A stretch of 64,000 nt of DNA from Mesorhizobium sp. CAU 1732 (GCF_039888675.1 NZ_JBDQQR010000001.1:682001-746000); one strand, 5' to 3'; counted from the stretch's first letter, positions 44,080 through 56,973 are shown. Made by a program: numbers and translations. Notes: generated by a model from the letters alone, not told the origin.

Positions 44080-44443
44080 CGCCCGCGATGGCCGCTTACG
44101 CAACTACCGCCGTGGCCATCGCGGCGAGTGGCTGGCTTCCATGGCCCTCATGCTCAAGGGTTATCGCATCGTCGAGCGCCGCTACCGAACGAAGCTGGGC
44201 GAGATCGACCTGATCGCGCGCCGTGGAAATCTCGTGCTCATGGTCGAGGTGAAGGTCCGTCCGACCCTGGTTCTGGCCATGGAAGCGATCGGGCACATGT
44301 CGGAGCGCCGGATCGATGCCGCGGCCGATCTGTGGCTCGCGCGCCAGCCGGATTATGGCCGCCTTTCGGTGCGGTTCGACATGGTGGCCGTGCTGCCGCG
44401 CCGCTGGCCGGTCCACGTCGAGAATATTTTCCAGGGACGATGA
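44069..44443 (+). CDS. YraN/UPF0102 family nuclease-like protein
   Basis: A 124-residue protein with the restriction-endonuclease-like core of UPF0102. The putative nuclease motif is [22 protein letters not shown] (D-x-(E/V)-x-K form) at about 44-64, after [20 protein letters not shown]. The predicted role is in DNA processing, but the function is not established. It overlaps rsmI by 11 nt and is translated from ATG 44069. Its C-terminus ends in VENIFQGR, close to the usual family terminus. Confidence 0.88.
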   Translation: MATSARDGRLRNYRRGHRGEWLASMALMLKGYRIVERRYRTKLGEIDLIARRGNLVLMVEVKVRPTLVLAMEAIGHMSERRIDAAADLWLARQPDYGRLSVRFDMVAVLPRRWPVHVENIFQGR

Positions 44444-44531
44444 TGCACTGCGAAATCTTCCCTTGCGGAAGATGGTCGGCGGGATCAATCTGCGGCAGGT
44501 CGGCAGATCGATTACCCCGGAGATAGTGGAT

Positions 44532-45356
44532 ATGTGTCATCACTGCGTCATCGAAACCGTGAAGTCCCGCATGCTCAGCCGCCGCGACCTGTTTCGGGGA
44601 AGCGCTGCCGTGGCAAGCGTGGCGGCGATCGCCGCAACCGCAGCTCCGAAGCCGCTTTTCGCGCAGTCGGCACCCATGAAGGCCGAGGATCTCACCCATG
44701 AACTGCATGAGAACTTCCCGTCCTTCGATGGCGAGCAACAGGTCTTCATCGAACCCAAATACAAGCTGGACCCGGACGGCTATAATTTGAACATCTGGCG
44801 GCTTGAGGAGCACATCGGCACCCATATCGACGCGCCGCTGCATTTTTCCGCCGACGGGCGTTCCGTGGCCGAACTGCCGGTCGAGGATCTGGTCTGTCCG
44901 CTCGCGATCATCGACATCCGCGCCAAGGCTGCGGAAAGCGATGATGCGCAGGTGACGCCGGACGACATCGCGGCGTGGATTTCGGCCAATGGCGACCTTC
45001 CTGAGGGCGTCTGTGTTGCCATGCTGTCCGGCTGGGGCGAGCATGTAACCACGGACAAGTTCCGCAATGCCGACGAAGCAGGCACGATGCACTTCCCCGG
45101 TTTCCACGTCGAAGCCACGAACATGCTGATCGAGCAGAGTTCAGCCAAGGCTATTGCGGTGGATACGATGTCGCTGGACTTCGGCCAGTCCCCCGATTTC
45201 GCCGTTCACTATTCGTGGTTGCCGTCCGGCCGATACGGCATTGAGGGCGTTGCCAATCTCGATCGACTGCCCGCGTCGGGCGCGACCATCATCGTCGGGG
45301 CACCGAAGATGCGCGGCGGCACCGGCGGGCCGGCCCGCGTCTTCGCGGTCACCTGA
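44532..45356 (+). CDS. Tat-exported cyclase family protein (kynurenine formamidase-like fold)
   Basis: A 274-residue metal-dependent hydrolase of the cyclase (PF04199) family. The N-terminus MCHHCVIETVKSRM has a Cys/His cluster before a twin-arginine signal (SRRDLFRGSAAVASVAAIA, cut near FAQSA). The family zinc motif H-x-G-T-H-x-D is in EEHIGTHIDAPLHF. MKAEDLTHELHENFPSF is the family's start. Substrates in the family include N-formylkynurenine, isatin and others; not determined here. It is 88 bp after yraN. The Cys/His-rich stretch before the Tat motif is unusual and may bind a metal or just be conserved leader. Confidence 0.82.
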   Translation: MCHHCVIETVKSRMLSRRDLFRGSAAVASVAAIAATAAPKPLFAQSAPMKAEDLTHELHENFPSFDGEQQVFIEPKYKLDPDGYNLNIWRLEEHIGTHIDAPLHFSADGRSVAELPVEDLVCPLAIIDIRAKAAESDDAQVTPDDIAAWISANGDLPEGVCVAMLSGWGEHVTTDKFRNADEAGTMHFPGFHVEATNMLIEQSSAKAIAVDTMSLDFGQSPDFAVHYSWLPSGRYGIEGVANLDRLPASGATIIVGAPKMRGGTGGPARVFAVT

Positions 45357-45502
45357 CGCCAAAGCGTCAGCATGGCGAACCCTTTGTCATATTGCGGTGC
45401 GTCTGAGAAAATCTCGAGTTCAAGCCCGCCACACTGGACAAGCGCGGTATAGCGCGCTTCGATCCGACATGAGGGGCATCGGTCGCCTTCTGGGAGGATG
45501 GT

Positions 45503-47116
45503 ATGGCGTATGACTACGTGATCGTCGGCGGGGGATCCGCCGGCGCGACGCTCGCGTCCCGGCTTTCCGAAGATCCGTCCGTGACGGTTTGCCTCCTCGA
45601 GGCTGGGGGTTCAGGCCGCGATGTGTTGATCCGCACGCCCGCAGCCGTCGTTGCAATGCTTCCCGGCTATGGCCGGATCAACAATTGGGCGCTGGAGACG
45701 GTGCCGCAGTCCGGGCTTGGCGGGCGCAAGGGCTATCAACCGCGTGGCAAGGCGCTGGGCGGATCAAGTGCCATCAACGCGATGCTCTACGTGCGCGGTG
45801 AACGCTCCGACTACGACGATTGGGCCGCTGCCGGTTGCGACGGCTGGAACTGGGATGGCGTACTGCCGTATTTCCGTCGCGCGGAAGGCAACGTCCGTGG
45901 CGAGGGTGAACTCCATAGTGAAAACGGTCCCCTCAAGATACGCGACCAGCCCCACCCGCGCCCGATCAGCACAGCATTCATCGAAGCCTGCGCAGAGACG
46001 CAGGTGCGCCGCAATGCCGACTTCAATGGCGTGAACCAGGAGGGTGCAGGTTTCTATCAGGTTACGCAGTTCTGGGACGGCCCTCTGAAGGGTCAGCGCT
46101 GTTCGGCTGCAGCAGCCTACATTCACCCGGTCATGGCGAGCCGTGGGAATCTGACGGTGATCACCGGCGCGCACGCATGCGGCATAACGTTCGACGGCAA
46201 GCGGGCAACGGGAGTGCGCTATCGTCAGGGACGAAACGAGGTGGCTGTATCAGCGCGGCGGGAGGTGATTCTCTCCAGCGGCGCGTTCGGCTCGCCGCAT
46301 CTTCTCATGCTGTCGGGTATCGGTCCGGCGGCCGAATTGCGCCAGCACGGGCTTGACGTAAGGCATGACCTGCCGGGGGTCGGACAGAATTTGCAGGATC
46401 ACCTCGATTTCGTCGCCTCATGGAAATCCCGGGAGACCGATCTGTTCGGCATCGGATTGCGTGGGTCGGTCAAATTGGTTGGCCATCTCCGGAACTGGCT
46501 GCGTGACGGATCCGGCATGCTGTCGACGCCCATCGCCGAGGCAGGCGCGTTCCTGAAGTCTGACCCGGCGCTCGAACGCCCTGATCTGCAACTTCATTTC
46601 TGCATCGGCGTGGTCGACAATCATGCCCGCAAGCTGCATCTCGGCTACGGCTTTTCGTGTCATGTTTGCGTGTTACGGCCCTATTCGCGCGGTGCGGTCG
46701 GGCTCGCGAATGCCAATCCGTTGTCGGCCCCACGCATCGACCCGCGCTATCTGTCGGATGACCGGGACGCTGCATTGCTGCTCAAGGGCACGAAGCAGAT
46801 GCGCGCAATCCTGTCGGCGCCTGCGCTCGGAAAATATCGTCACAGGGAACTCTATCTGCGCGCCGACATGTCGGACGACGAGCTCATGGGACAGATCCGG
46901 GCGCGTGCCGACACGATCTATCACCCGGTTGGCACATGCCGCATGGGCGTTGGCGACGACGCGGTGGTCGACCCGCAATTGCGTGTGCGCGGCGTGAATG
47001 CATTGCGTGTCGTCGACGCGTCCGTCATGCCGACGCTCGTCGGCGGAAACACCAATGCACCGACGATCATGATTGCGGAAAAGGCGGCTGACCTGATACG
47101 CCGCGCTGCCGTATGA
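45503..47116 (+). CDS. GMC-family FAD oxidoreductase
   Basis: A 537-residue glucose-methanol-choline oxidoreductase, cytoplasmic or membrane-associated, likely an alcohol dehydrogenase of the AlkJ or choline dehydrogenase type. The FAD ADP-binding motif is [17 protein letters not shown] with Glu in LLEAGG about 15 residues later. GMC signature 1 is in [18 protein letters not shown] (about 75-92). The catalytic region has [19 protein letters not shown] and the C-terminal [25 protein letters not shown] lies 6 nt upstream of the ATG. It abuts the convergent cytochrome P450 gene with no spacer. Substrate unknown. Confidence 0.9.
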   Translation: MAYDYVIVGGGSAGATLASRLSEDPSVTVCLLEAGGSGRDVLIRTPAAVVAMLPGYGRINNWALETVPQSGLGGRKGYQPRGKALGGSSAINAMLYVRGERSDYDDWAAAGCDGWNWDGVLPYFRRAEGNVRGEGELHSENGPLKIRDQPHPRPISTAFIEACAETQVRRNADFNGVNQEGAGFYQVTQFWDGPLKGQRCSAAAAYIHPVMASRGNLTVITGAHACGITFDGKRATGVRYRQGRNEVAVSARREVILSSGAFGSPHLLMLSGIGPAAELRQHGLDVRHDLPGVGQNLQDHLDFVASWKSRETDLFGIGLRGSVKLVGHLRNWLRDGSGMLSTPIAEAGAFLKSDPALERPDLQLHFCIGVVDNHARKLHLGYGFSCHVCVLRPYSRGAVGLANANPLSAPRIDPRYLSDDRDAALLLKGTKQMRAILSAPALGKYRHRELYLRADMSDDELMGQIRARADTIYHPVGTCRMGVGDDAVVDPQLRVRGVNALRVVDASVMPTLVGGNTNAPTIMIAEKAADLIRRAAV

Positions 47117-48487
47117 TCAACGCGCGGTCACCCTCATCGGGAGACCGCCCTGCGGTTGCGTCGTCAGCTTCTGAACGGGCCACGGATTGGTTTCGGCGAC
47201 GCTGTCGAAGCGGAAGCGCGACATCAGCACCGCCATCGCGATGACCGCCTCCTGCATGGCGAAGCTCGCGCCGATGCAGATGCGGGGACCAGCGCCGAAC
47301 GGCAGGTACTGGAAGCGGTCGATCGCATCGCGGTTTTCGGGATGGAAGCGCTCCGGCAGGAAGGCTTCCGGGTCGTCCCAGAGCTTGCGATGGCGATGGA
47401 TCGTCCAGGGCATGATCTGGATCTGTGCGCCCGCGACGATCTCGAGGTCCTTGTAGCGGTCCGGGGTGATCGCCTCGCGGCTGATCGAGGCCGCGGGCGG
47501 ATAGAGCCGCATCGCCTCCTCGAAGGCTGCGCGCGTGAACGGCATCCTGCCCAGCCAGTCGAACGGATCCGGCGTGGTCGCCAGTACCGCGTCGATCTCG
47601 GCCTCGACCCGCTCGCGCTCCCACGGCGCTTCGGCGAGGCAGAACAGCGTCCAGCCGAGCGCCCGCGCCGTGGTCTCATGGCCGGCACCGATGAAGGTGA
47701 TGATGTTGTCCTCGATCTCCGATCGGGTGAGCCCGTCGGGACCTTCCGCCCTCAGGAGCAGTGTCAGGAAATCCTCCGGCGCGCCCGCGGCGTCGGCCGC
47801 GAGCTTTTCCTTCCGCATCCGCACGGTCTCGGCTACCAGCGAACGGAAGAAGGCGAGCGCCTTGCGTCCCCGGATGCGCGTGAAGCGCGGCATCCAGTCC
47901 GGTGCGCCGAGAAGGTCGAGCGGATCGACCCGTCCCATCGTCTCGAACAGATGATCGACCTGATGCGCGAAGTCGCCCGGATTGCCCGCGATCTCGCCAG
48001 AAAACAGCGTCTCGGCGAGAATCTCATAGGTCAGCATCGTCATGTCGCGCGCGACATAGACGGTGGAGCCGACCTCGTAGCGCGCCGCGAACTCTTCCGA
48101 AACGCGGCGCATGGGGCCGGCAAAGCCCGCAATATGGCGTGGCGTGAAGACCGGGGCCATCGCCTTGCGCGAGCGCTTCCACACCTCGCCCTCGGCGGTC
48201 AGCAGGCCGTCATGCAGGATCGGGCGCAGAATCTTCTGGCGTACCCGCGCCATCTTGTAGTTCTTCACATTGTCGACGAGGACATGGCGGATGAGACCGG
48301 GATCGTTCGCAATCACCAGCGGCCCGCCGATGCCCGTCGAGATCGAAATCCACGGCTCGTTGTAGGACGGCTCGCCCCACAATTCGAGCGGGTTACGATA
48401 GACGATCCTGATCATCTGCAGCGTCGATGGCGGTTTCGTGCGCGGCTTCGGTGCCGGCGGCACGAAGGGTCTTGGCGTGGCGTCCAT
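47117..48487 (-). CDS. Cytochrome P450
   Basis: A 456-residue soluble haem monooxygenase. Start ATG at 48487 with GGAG 5 nt upstream; a GTG two codons earlier is possible. The I-helix oxygen-binding motif AGHETT is at about 268-273, the K-helix ExxR is E324-A-M-R327 in FEEAMRLYPPAA, and the haem-thiolate loop FGAGPRICIG has Cys404. Redox partners (ferredoxin, reductase) are not in the window. It is convergent with the GMC oxidoreductase (stops abut) and divergent from gyrB. The fold is closest to bacterial P450s of the CYP4/CYP102-like type, but the substrate is unknown. Confidence 0.93.
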   Translation of the reverse strand: MDATPRPFVPPAPKPRTKPPSTLQMIRIVYRNPLELWGEPSYNEPWISISTGIGGPLVIANDPGLIRHVLVDNVKNYKMARVRQKILRPILHDGLLTAEGEVWKRSRKAMAPVFTPRHIAGFAGPMRRVSEEFAARYEVGSTVYVARDMTMLTYEILAETLFSGEIAGNPGDFAHQVDHLFETMGRVDPLDLLGAPDWMPRFTRIRGRKALAFFRSLVAETVRMRKEKLAADAAGAPEDFLTLLLRAEGPDGLTRSEIEDNIITFIGAGHETTARALGWTLFCLAEAPWERERVEAEIDAVLATTPDPFDWLGRMPFTRAAFEEAMRLYPPAASISREAITPDRYKDLEIVAGAQIQIMPWTIHRHRKLWDDPEAFLPERFHPENRDAIDRFQYLPFGAGPRICIGASFAMQEAVIAMAVLMSRFRFDSVAETNPWPVQKLTTQPQGGLPMRVTAR

Positions 48488-48614
48488 GGTCACTCCGCTG
48501 TGTGATCCCTATCTAGGAACCGGTGCGGCGGGCGGCAAATGAAGATTGCGCGATGGCGCCATGCACGGCCTTCCGGCGATCAACAGCCGAATCGCTCTCA
48601 AAGCCGTTCAAACC

Positions 48615-48643
48615 TTGGAAAAGCCACCTCGAAAGCCTATATC
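48615..48643 (+). promoter_or_regulatory. Predicted sigma-70 promoter for gyrB
   Basis: TTGGAA (48615-48620), a 17-nt spacer and TATATC (48638-48643) in the 229-bp gap between the P450 and gyrB, about 74 bp before the gyrB start. The match and spacing are good for a housekeeping promoter. Confidence 0.6.
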
Positions 48644-48665
48644 TTGGGCATCTTATGGCGCGTGA

Positions 48666-51188
<2,523 letters not shown>

Positions 51189-51210
51189 CGTCCGTTCGCT
51201 TCATGATGAT

Positions 51211-51240
51211 CGATGGCTCACCGTCCCGGATGAGCCATCG
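51211..51240 (+). terminator. Hairpin terminator after gyrB
   Basis: CGATGGCTCA (51211-51220) and TGAGCCATCG (51231-51240) form a perfect 10-bp stem with a 10-nt loop, 22 nt after the gyrB stop. There is no T tract, so termination may need Rho or simply protect the 3' end. Confidence 0.6.
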
Positions 51241-51370
51241 CAGACTTCAGACTGATTCCGCATCCCTGGCACTGCGCCGGGCATTGTAACGCGAGTGTCA
51301 CTGTTCTGAAGCGCGCCTGTCACAGGCGCACACTACGGGAGAGCTTCTCACCACCAAGGAGCCTCCCACT

Positions 51371-52726
51371 ATGTTCAGACACGCTTTGCTGACGGCCGTC
51401 GCGCTTTCCGCCATCCACATCCCGGCATCGGCCGAGGAGACGTTCCCGGCGAAGCTTGCGGGACACGCTTACCTCCCCGCGTTGACCCTCGTCACTCCGC
51501 CTGCGGATGCGCCTAGGGATGCGTGGGTATCCGGCAAATTCACCGGAAAGACGCCGAACCACGTGGCCATGTCTGCGCCGGGCGACGTCGGTGCCGCTTA
51601 TGGCAGCCACCCGACCGGCATTTCCCTGCCTTTCATCGGTCAGCCCGTGCAGGGGATGTCCGGTTTCGCGATGAACCTGGCCGACGACGGCAGCATCTTC
51701 ACGCTGACGGACAATGGTTTCGGCTCCAAGATCAACAGCCCTGACGCACTGCTGTTCTTCCATCGCATGAAGCCGGATTTCGACACCGGCATCGTCGAGC
51801 GCGTGGAGACGATCTTCCTTCGCGACCCGGATCGCAAGGTTCCCTTCCGGATCGCCTATGAAGCGACGGAGAGCCGCTACCTGACCGGCGCGGATTTCGA
51901 TCCGGAAAGCATCCAGTACCTGAACGGTGAAATCTGGATCGGCGAAGAGTTCGGTCCGTACCTCCTTCGCGCCGCGGAAGACGGGCGCATCCGCGACGTC
52001 TACCCGACGATGCTCGACGGTGAGGAGTTGCGCGGCCCGGATACGCCCGGCACCATCGTGCCGGCCGCAGCGGGAAAGGATTTCCGCGTTCAGCGTTCGG
52101 GCGGCTATGAGGGCATGGGCCTGCAACCGGGAACTGATCTGCTTTGGGCGATGCTGGAAAAGCCGCTTTTGGCTGATGATGGGACACCCGAGGGCGATTT
52201 TCTGCGCGTGATCACCTTCGATACGCAGGGCGGCACATGGACCGGCGACAGCTACAAGTTCCGCCTGGCGGAGGGCGCGAAGGCTATCGGCGACTTCAAC
52301 TTCATCGACGAGACGCGGGCCCTGATCATCGAACGCGACAATGGCGAGGGCGATCCAAGCCTGGCCTGTACCGATGACGACAAGTCTGCCTGCTATCCCA
52401 ACCCGGCGCGTGTCAAGAATGTCGTGCTGGTGGATACCGGGCGCATCGACGATGAGGGGTTCATCCACCGCATCGGCCATATCGACCTGATGGATATCGA
52501 TGATCCGGACGGGAAGGCGATTCTGGAGACCCAGGCCGACCGCGACCTGACGGGCAAGTTCACCTTTCCGTTCTTCACCATCGAGGATGTGATGCGGGTC
52601 GACGACACCCACATTCTCGTTGCCAACGACAACAATCTGCCGTTCTCGGGCGGCCGGGAAATCGGAGCGGCTGCCCACAACGAGTTTATCCTGCTCGAAG
52701 TCGGCGACCTTCTGGCAGCGCGTTAG
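51371..52726 (+). CDS. Exported phytase-like (esterase-like activity of phytase) family protein
   Basis: A 451-residue secreted protein with a signal peptide (cut after PASA) and a phytase-like beta-propeller domain (PF13449). Motifs: GMSGFAMNLADDGSIFTLTDNGFG, DFDPESIQYLNGEIWIGEEFGPYLLR, GYEGMGLQPG and FNFIDETRALIIERDNGEG. Calcium-binding acidic loops are frequent, as in propeller phytases. The family is often induced by phosphate starvation, though no Pho box is recognised here. AAGGAG precedes the ATG. The true substrate is unknown; phytate or other phosphoesters are possible. Confidence 0.85.
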   Translation: MFRHALLTAVALSAIHIPASAEETFPAKLAGHAYLPALTLVTPPADAPRDAWVSGKFTGKTPNHVAMSAPGDVGAAYGSHPTGISLPFIGQPVQGMSGFAMNLADDGSIFTLTDNGFGSKINSPDALLFFHRMKPDFDTGIVERVETIFLRDPDRKVPFRIAYEATESRYLTGADFDPESIQYLNGEIWIGEEFGPYLLRAAEDGRIRDVYPTMLDGEELRGPDTPGTIVPAAAGKDFRVQRSGGYEGMGLQPGTDLLWAMLEKPLLADDGTPEGDFLRVITFDTQGGTWTGDSYKFRLAEGAKAIGDFNFIDETRALIIERDNGEGDPSLACTDDDKSACYPNPARVKNVVLVDTGRIDDEGFIHRIGHIDLMDIDDPDGKAILETQADRDLTGKFTFPFFTIEDVMRVDDTHILVANDNNLPFSGGREIGAAAHNEFILLEVGDLLAAR

Positions 52727-52763
52727 TTCGCGACCAGCACGCCGGTCCGTTGCGTCGCTGAGT

Positions 52764-53546
52764 CTAGCTCAGCGACAGGCGGCCGGCGATATCCTTGAGC
52801 AGCGCGAGGACGTATGTCGCCTCGGGCTGCTCTTTCCCGTCGATGCGCTGGATGTATGGGCATGTCAGAACGGCGATCGCGTAGCTTTCGGACAGGATGG
52901 GCACGCTGATGTCGTCGACGCCGCGTATCTGGCGGCTTGCGCCGATCCGGTAGCCGAGTGTCCGGCATTCGTCGAGTTCGTCCTCGATCGCCGAGAGCTT
53001 CGCCCGGATCGCATCGCTCTGCCATTCGATTGCGGCGTGACCCGACGGATGGGGATCGCGGAACGCGAGCAGCGTTCGCCCAGACCCCGTTCCGAACAGA
53101 TCGATCGGCGTTCCGACGCGGATACCGAATTCCCAATTTCCGGGGCAGGTAGCCTGCGCCACGACGATCGATGCGCTGCGATCCGGCACCACGAGGTGGC
53201 ACGACTGCATGGCCTCGCGGGCGAACTCATCCATTAGCGGCAATGCACGCGCCACGAGACGCCGCACCGGCGGATGGCGATGGCCCAGCATGAACAGCTT
53301 CATCGTCAACGCATAGCGATCGCCTTCGGCGGAGCGGCTGACATAGTCGCGCGCGACGAGGCGCTCAAGCATGCGATAAATCTCGCTCGGGCCACGGCCC
53401 ATGGCCTTGACGATCTCGCCGCGGGTCAGGCCGCGCGGCTGCTCGGACAGCAGTTCGAGGATATCGAGACCTTTGTCGAGGGCCGGCGCGCGGTAGCGAT
53501 CCTCGGTTTCCGGGCCTCTTTTTGGCTTCGCGGCCGAGGCTTCCAT
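52764..53546 (-). CDS. IclR-family transcriptional regulator
   Basis: A 260-residue regulator with an N-terminal winged helix (about 20-85: LDKGLDILELLSEQPRGLTR, GPSEIYRMLERLVARDYV) and a C-terminal ligand-binding GAF-like IclR domain (about 95-255). GAGGA lies about 10 nt upstream of the ATG at 53546. It is divergent from the SDR-ABC-dehydratase genes across a 114-bp gap containing a dyad, so it very likely regulates them in response to the sugar or an oxidised intermediate. IclR regulators often both repress and activate; which applies here is unknown. Confidence 0.9.
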   Translation of the reverse strand: MEASAAKPKRGPETEDRYRAPALDKGLDILELLSEQPRGLTRGEIVKAMGRGPSEIYRMLERLVARDYVSRSAEGDRYALTMKLFMLGHRHPPVRRLVARALPLMDEFAREAMQSCHLVVPDRSASIVVAQATCPGNWEFGIRVGTPIDLFGTGSGRTLLAFRDPHPSGHAAIEWQSDAIRAKLSAIEDELDECRTLGYRIGASRQIRGVDDISVPILSESYAIAVLTCPYIQRIDGKEQPEATYVLALLKDIAGRLSLS

Positions 53547-53596
53547 CTCGTGTTTTCCTCCCCGGTTCTTCAGGCGTCTATAGAAAGCGAGTTTAC

Positions 53597-53617
53597 ATAT
53601 GAACGATCTGTTTGTAT
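53597..53617. promoter_or_regulatory. Candidate IclR operator between regulator and sugar genes
   Basis: ATATGAAC-GATCT-GTTTGTAT is an imperfect inverted repeat, 6 of 8 positions matching, in the AT-rich centre of the IclR/SDR gap. Adjacent TATAGAA direct repeats flank it (starting near 53579 and 53617). The position between divergent genes suits autoregulation and control of the sugar operon. Confidence 0.4.
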
Positions 53618-53660
53618 ATAGAATCTGACGTTGCAGATTGGCTGGGAGGACCATCGGCTC

Positions 53661-54419
53661 ATGCGTTTGAAGGACAAGACCGTTCTCGTTACGGCCGCCG
53701 GCCAGGGTATCGGCAGGGCGAGCGCGCTCGCGCTGAGCGCGCAGGGTGCGCATGTGATCGCCACCGACGTGAACGAAGAAGCCTTGCGCGGTCTGGCATC
53801 GGAGCCGACTGCCGGAGGCTCCGTCGAAACGCACCGGCTGGATGTTCTGGATGGCGCGGCAATCGCCGATCTGGCGAAACGGCTCCCTCAGCTCGACGGC
53901 CTCTTCAACTGCGCCGGTTACGTCCACAACGGCTCCATCCTCGACTGCGAGGAGAAGGATTGGGATTTCTCGTTCGATCTGAACGTGAAGGCGATGTACC
54001 GCACGCTCCGCCTCTTTCTCCCCGGCATGCTGGAACGCGCCACCACGACCGGAAACGTATCCATCCTCAACATGGCGTCGATGGCCTCGTCGGTGAAAGG
54101 CTTTCCCAACCGCTTCGCCTATGGCGCGTCGAAGGCCGCCGTCATCGGCTTGACCAAGGCGATCGCCGCCGACTTCCTGAAGCAGGGCGTGCGCTGCAAC
54201 TGCCTGTGCCCCGCCACGGTGGACACACCCTCGTTGCGCGAGCGCATCGCGGCATCGCCAGACCCCGTCCAGGCGCAGAAGGACTTCGTGGCGCGGCAGC
54301 CCATGGGGCGGCTTGCCCTGGTCGACGACATCACTCCGATGGTCGTCTACGTCCTGTCAGACGAATCCCGCTTCGTGACCGGCCAGGCCATGCTGGTCGA
54401 TGGAGGGGTGACCATCTGA
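53661..54419 (+). CDS. SDR oxidoreductase, probable 2-keto-3-deoxy-L-fuconate dehydrogenase
   Basis: A 252-residue classical short-chain dehydrogenase. Start ATG at 53661 has GGGAGGA upstream. The NAD-binding motif is TAAGQGIG (about 11-18) with Asp (IATDVN) suggesting NAD preference. The active site has a Ser near 140-143 (LNMASMASS) and Y154-x3-K158 in FAYGASKAA. The C-terminal [12 protein letters not shown] is typical. It resembles enzymes oxidising 2-keto-3-deoxy-L-fuconate in the Xanthomonas fucose pathway, and the dehydratase FucD four genes downstream makes exactly that substrate. The precise reaction is inference. It overlaps the ABC ATPase gene by 1 nt. Confidence 0.82.
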   Translation: MRLKDKTVLVTAAGQGIGRASALALSAQGAHVIATDVNEEALRGLASEPTAGGSVETHRLDVLDGAAIADLAKRLPQLDGLFNCAGYVHNGSILDCEEKDWDFSFDLNVKAMYRTLRLFLPGMLERATTTGNVSILNMASMASSVKGFPNRFAYGASKAAVIGLTKAIAADFLKQGVRCNCLCPATVDTPSLRERIAASPDPVQAQKDFVARQPMGRLALVDDITPMVVYVLSDESRFVTGQAMLVDGGVTI

Positions 54420-55978
54420 TGCAACCGGTCCGCACTGAAACGCCCCTGATTTCGATGGCCGGCATCGACAAGGCGTTTCCGGGCGTGATCGCGCTGAACG
54501 GTGCACGGTTCGAACTGCTGGCCGGCGAGGTCCATGCCCTCATGGGCGAGAATGGCGCCGGCAAATCCACCCTGATGAAAATCCTTGCCGGCATCTATCC
54601 GCGCGATCGCGGTGCGATCCTGGTCGATGGCCGTCCCGCCGAAATTGGCAGCCCGGGTGCCGCTCAGGCGCTCGGCATCGGAATCATTCATCAGGAACTG
54701 AGCCTGATGCCGGACCTGACGGCCGCACAGAACATCCTGATCGGCCGCGAACCGCGCAAGGCTGCCGGTCTCCTCCTCGACGAGGCGGCGCTCAATGCGC
54801 GCGTCGCGGAAATCTTCGCCGGCATGCACCTGTCGCTCGATCCGCGCACGCCGGTTCAGGGGCTGACTATCGCGCGCCAGCAGATGGTCGAGATCGCCAA
54901 GGCTCTGTCCTATCGGTCGCGCGTTCTGATCATGGACGAGCCCACAGCGGCCCTCAACGATGCCGAAATCGCCGACCTGTTCGCCATCATCCGCAGGCTG
55001 AAATCGGAAGGCGTCGGCATCGTCTACATCTCGCACAAGATGGACGAACTGAAGCAGATCGCGGATCGCGTGACGGTCATGCGCGACGGCGAGACCGTGG
55101 GCACCGTGCCGGCCGCGGAGACCCCGGTGGAGACGATCATCTCGATGATGGTCGGCCGCAAGCTCTCCAACGAGAAAACCGAGATTCCCGACCTCGAAGG
55201 CGCGCCGGTCGCGTTGGAGGTACGTGGGCTCAGGCGCGGCCGCGAAATCCGCGACGTCAGTTTCTCTGTCCGCAAAGGCGAAATCCTCGGCTTCGCAGGC
55301 CTGATGGGGGCAGGGCGCACCGAAGTCGCGCGCGCGATTTTCGGTGCCGACGCGATCGAGGCCGGCGAGATTTTCGTTAACGGAAGCAGGATGACGATCA
55401 GGCGTCCGCAGGACGCGGTGCGCGCCGGCATCGGCTATCTGTCGGAGGATCGCAAGCATTTCGGCCTCGCGACCGCCATGGACGTGCGCAACAACATCGC
55501 GCTCGCAAGCCTGTCGCGGTTCACCGGCACGGGCGGCATTCTGCGTGAATCCGCGATGCGCGACGAGGCGCTGGGCTACATCTCGAAACTGTCGATCAAG
55601 ACGCCGGCGGATACCCAGGAGGCGCGACTGCTCTCCGGGGGCAATCAGCAGAAGGTCGTCATCGCCAAGTGGCTCCTGCGCGACTGCGAAATCCTGATCT
55701 TCGACGAACCGACGCGCGGCATCGATGTCGGCGCCAAGAGCGAAATCTACAAGCTCCTGAATTCACTGGCCGATCAGGGCCGGGCTATCATCATGATCTC
55801 GTCTGAACTGCCCGAAGTGCTGCGCCTGAGCCACCGGATTGCCGTGATGTGCGAGGGGCGGCTGACCGGCATCCTGCCCGGCGGCACGTCGCAGGAAGAG
55901 ATCATGCGACTCGCCACTTTGCGCGGCGACGGCACGCGGACGGACAGTCGGGAACCGGCCATGGGAGGAACGACGTGA
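54419..55978 (+). CDS. Sugar ABC transporter ATP-binding protein (RbsA-type)
   Basis: A 519-residue ATPase with two nucleotide-binding domains, the CUT2 monosaccharide importer type. Domain 1 has Walker [10 protein letters not shown] (about 43-51), signature-like [15 protein letters not shown] and Walker [14 protein letters not shown]. Domain 2 has a degenerate Walker A (GLMGAGRTE), as in RbsA, but an intact signature [15 protein letters not shown] and Walker [16 protein letters not shown] overlaps the SDR stop (TGATG) and its own stop overlaps the permease GTG by 4 nt, so all are one operon. Confidence 0.95.
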   Translation: MQPVRTETPLISMAGIDKAFPGVIALNGARFELLAGEVHALMGENGAGKSTLMKILAGIYPRDRGAILVDGRPAEIGSPGAAQALGIGIIHQELSLMPDLTAAQNILIGREPRKAAGLLLDEAALNARVAEIFAGMHLSLDPRTPVQGLTIARQQMVEIAKALSYRSRVLIMDEPTAALNDAEIADLFAIIRRLKSEGVGIVYISHKMDELKQIADRVTVMRDGETVGTVPAAETPVETIISMMVGRKLSNEKTEIPDLEGAPVALEVRGLRRGREIRDVSFSVRKGEILGFAGLMGAGRTEVARAIFGADAIEAGEIFVNGSRMTIRRPQDAVRAGIGYLSEDRKHFGLATAMDVRNNIALASLSRFTGTGGILRESAMRDEALGYISKLSIKTPADTQEARLLSGGNQQKVVIAKWLLRDCEILIFDEPTRGIDVGAKSEIYKLLNSLADQGRAIIMISSELPEVLRLSHRIAVMCEGRLTGILPGGTSQEEIMRLATLRGDGTRTDSREPAMGGTT

Positions 55979-56973
55979 GCACCACTGCGACCACAGCGGC
56001 CGCCGCGCCTGCGGTGCGCGTTTCGGGCGCCCATCATCGGCTGCTGGCTTTTGCGAGCCTCATCTTCCTGGTGGTGGGTTTCAGCCTCGCCTCGCCGAAT
56101 TTCATGCAGACGAGCAACATCCTCGCGATCCTGCAGGCGACGTCGGTCAATGGCGTGCTGGCCATCGCGGCGACGCTCGTCATCATCACCGGCGGCATCG
56201 ACCTGTCGGTGGGAACGCTGATGACGTTCTGCGCCGTCATCGCAGGCGTGGTGCTGACCTATTGGGGCATGCCGCTGCCGCTGGGTATCGCAGCCGCGAT
56301 CCTCGCCGGCTGCGCGGCCGGGCTGGTCTCGGGCGTCTTCATCGCCAAGCTCAAGGTGCCGCCCTTCATCGCCACGCTCGGCATGATGCTCATCCTGAAA
56401 GGGCTGTCGCTCGTCATCTCGGGCACGCGGCCGATCTATTTCAACGATACGCCGGGCTTCACGCAGATCGCGCAGGGCTCGATCATAGGCTCGTTCATCC
56501 CGGCGGTGCCGATCCCGAATGGCGTTCTGGTGCTGTTCCTCGTCGCGATCGTCGTCAGCTTCATCCTGTCGAAGACCGCGCTCGGCCGCTACACCTTCGC
56601 GCTGGGCTCGAACGAGGAGGCCGTTCGCCTTTCCGGCGTCAACACCGACCGCTGGAAGATCGCGGTCTATGCGCTCGCGGGCTCCATCTGCGGCATAGCC
56701 GGCCTGTTGATCGCGTCGCGCCTCAACTCCGCGCAGCCCGCACTCGGCCAGGGCTACGAACTCGATGCCATCGCGGCAGTCGTGATCGGCGGAACGTCTT
56801 TGTCGGGCGGACGTGGAACCGTCCTCGGCACGCTGATCGGCGCGCTGATCATGAGCGTCCTGCTCAATGGGCTGCGCATCCTGTCCGTCGCGCAGGAATG
56901 GCAGACCGTGGTGACCGGCTCGATCATCATCCTCGCAGTCTACATCGACATGCTGCGGCGCCGGAAACTGTAA
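55975..56973 (+). CDS. Sugar ABC transporter permease (RbsC-type)
   Basis: A 332-residue CUT2 permease with about eight to ten TM helices. The start is GTG at 55975 (4-nt overlap with the ATPase, GGGAGGA upstream). Family motifs: [19 protein letters not shown] (about 70-88), [31 protein letters not shown] (EAA-like coupling loop) and [15 protein letters not shown] near the C-terminus. It forms the membrane channel for the binding protein encoded next. The transported sugar is inferred from FucD to be L-fucose or a similar sugar. Confidence 0.95.
   Translation: MSTTATTAAAAPAVRVSGAHHRLLAFASLIFLVVGFSLASPNFMQTSNILAILQATSVNGVLAIAATLVIITGGIDLSVGTLMTFCAVIAGVVLTYWGMPLPLGIAAAILAGCAAGLVSGVFIAKLKVPPFIATLGMMLILKGLSLVISGTRPIYFNDTPGFTQIAQGSIIGSFIPAVPIPNGVLVLFLVAIVVSFILSKTALGRYTFALGSNEEAVRLSGVNTDRWKIAVYALAGSICGIAGLLIASRLNSAQPALGQGYELDAIAAVVIGGTSLSGGRGTVLGTLIGALIMSVLLNGLRILSVAQEWQTVVTGSIIILAVYIDMLRRRKL

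Noticed and set aside
53612..55978. Apparent 788-codon frame across SDR and ABC ATPase
   Set aside because: The first 269 codons are the shadow frame of the SDR gene; the ATPase starts at 54419 by family alignment.
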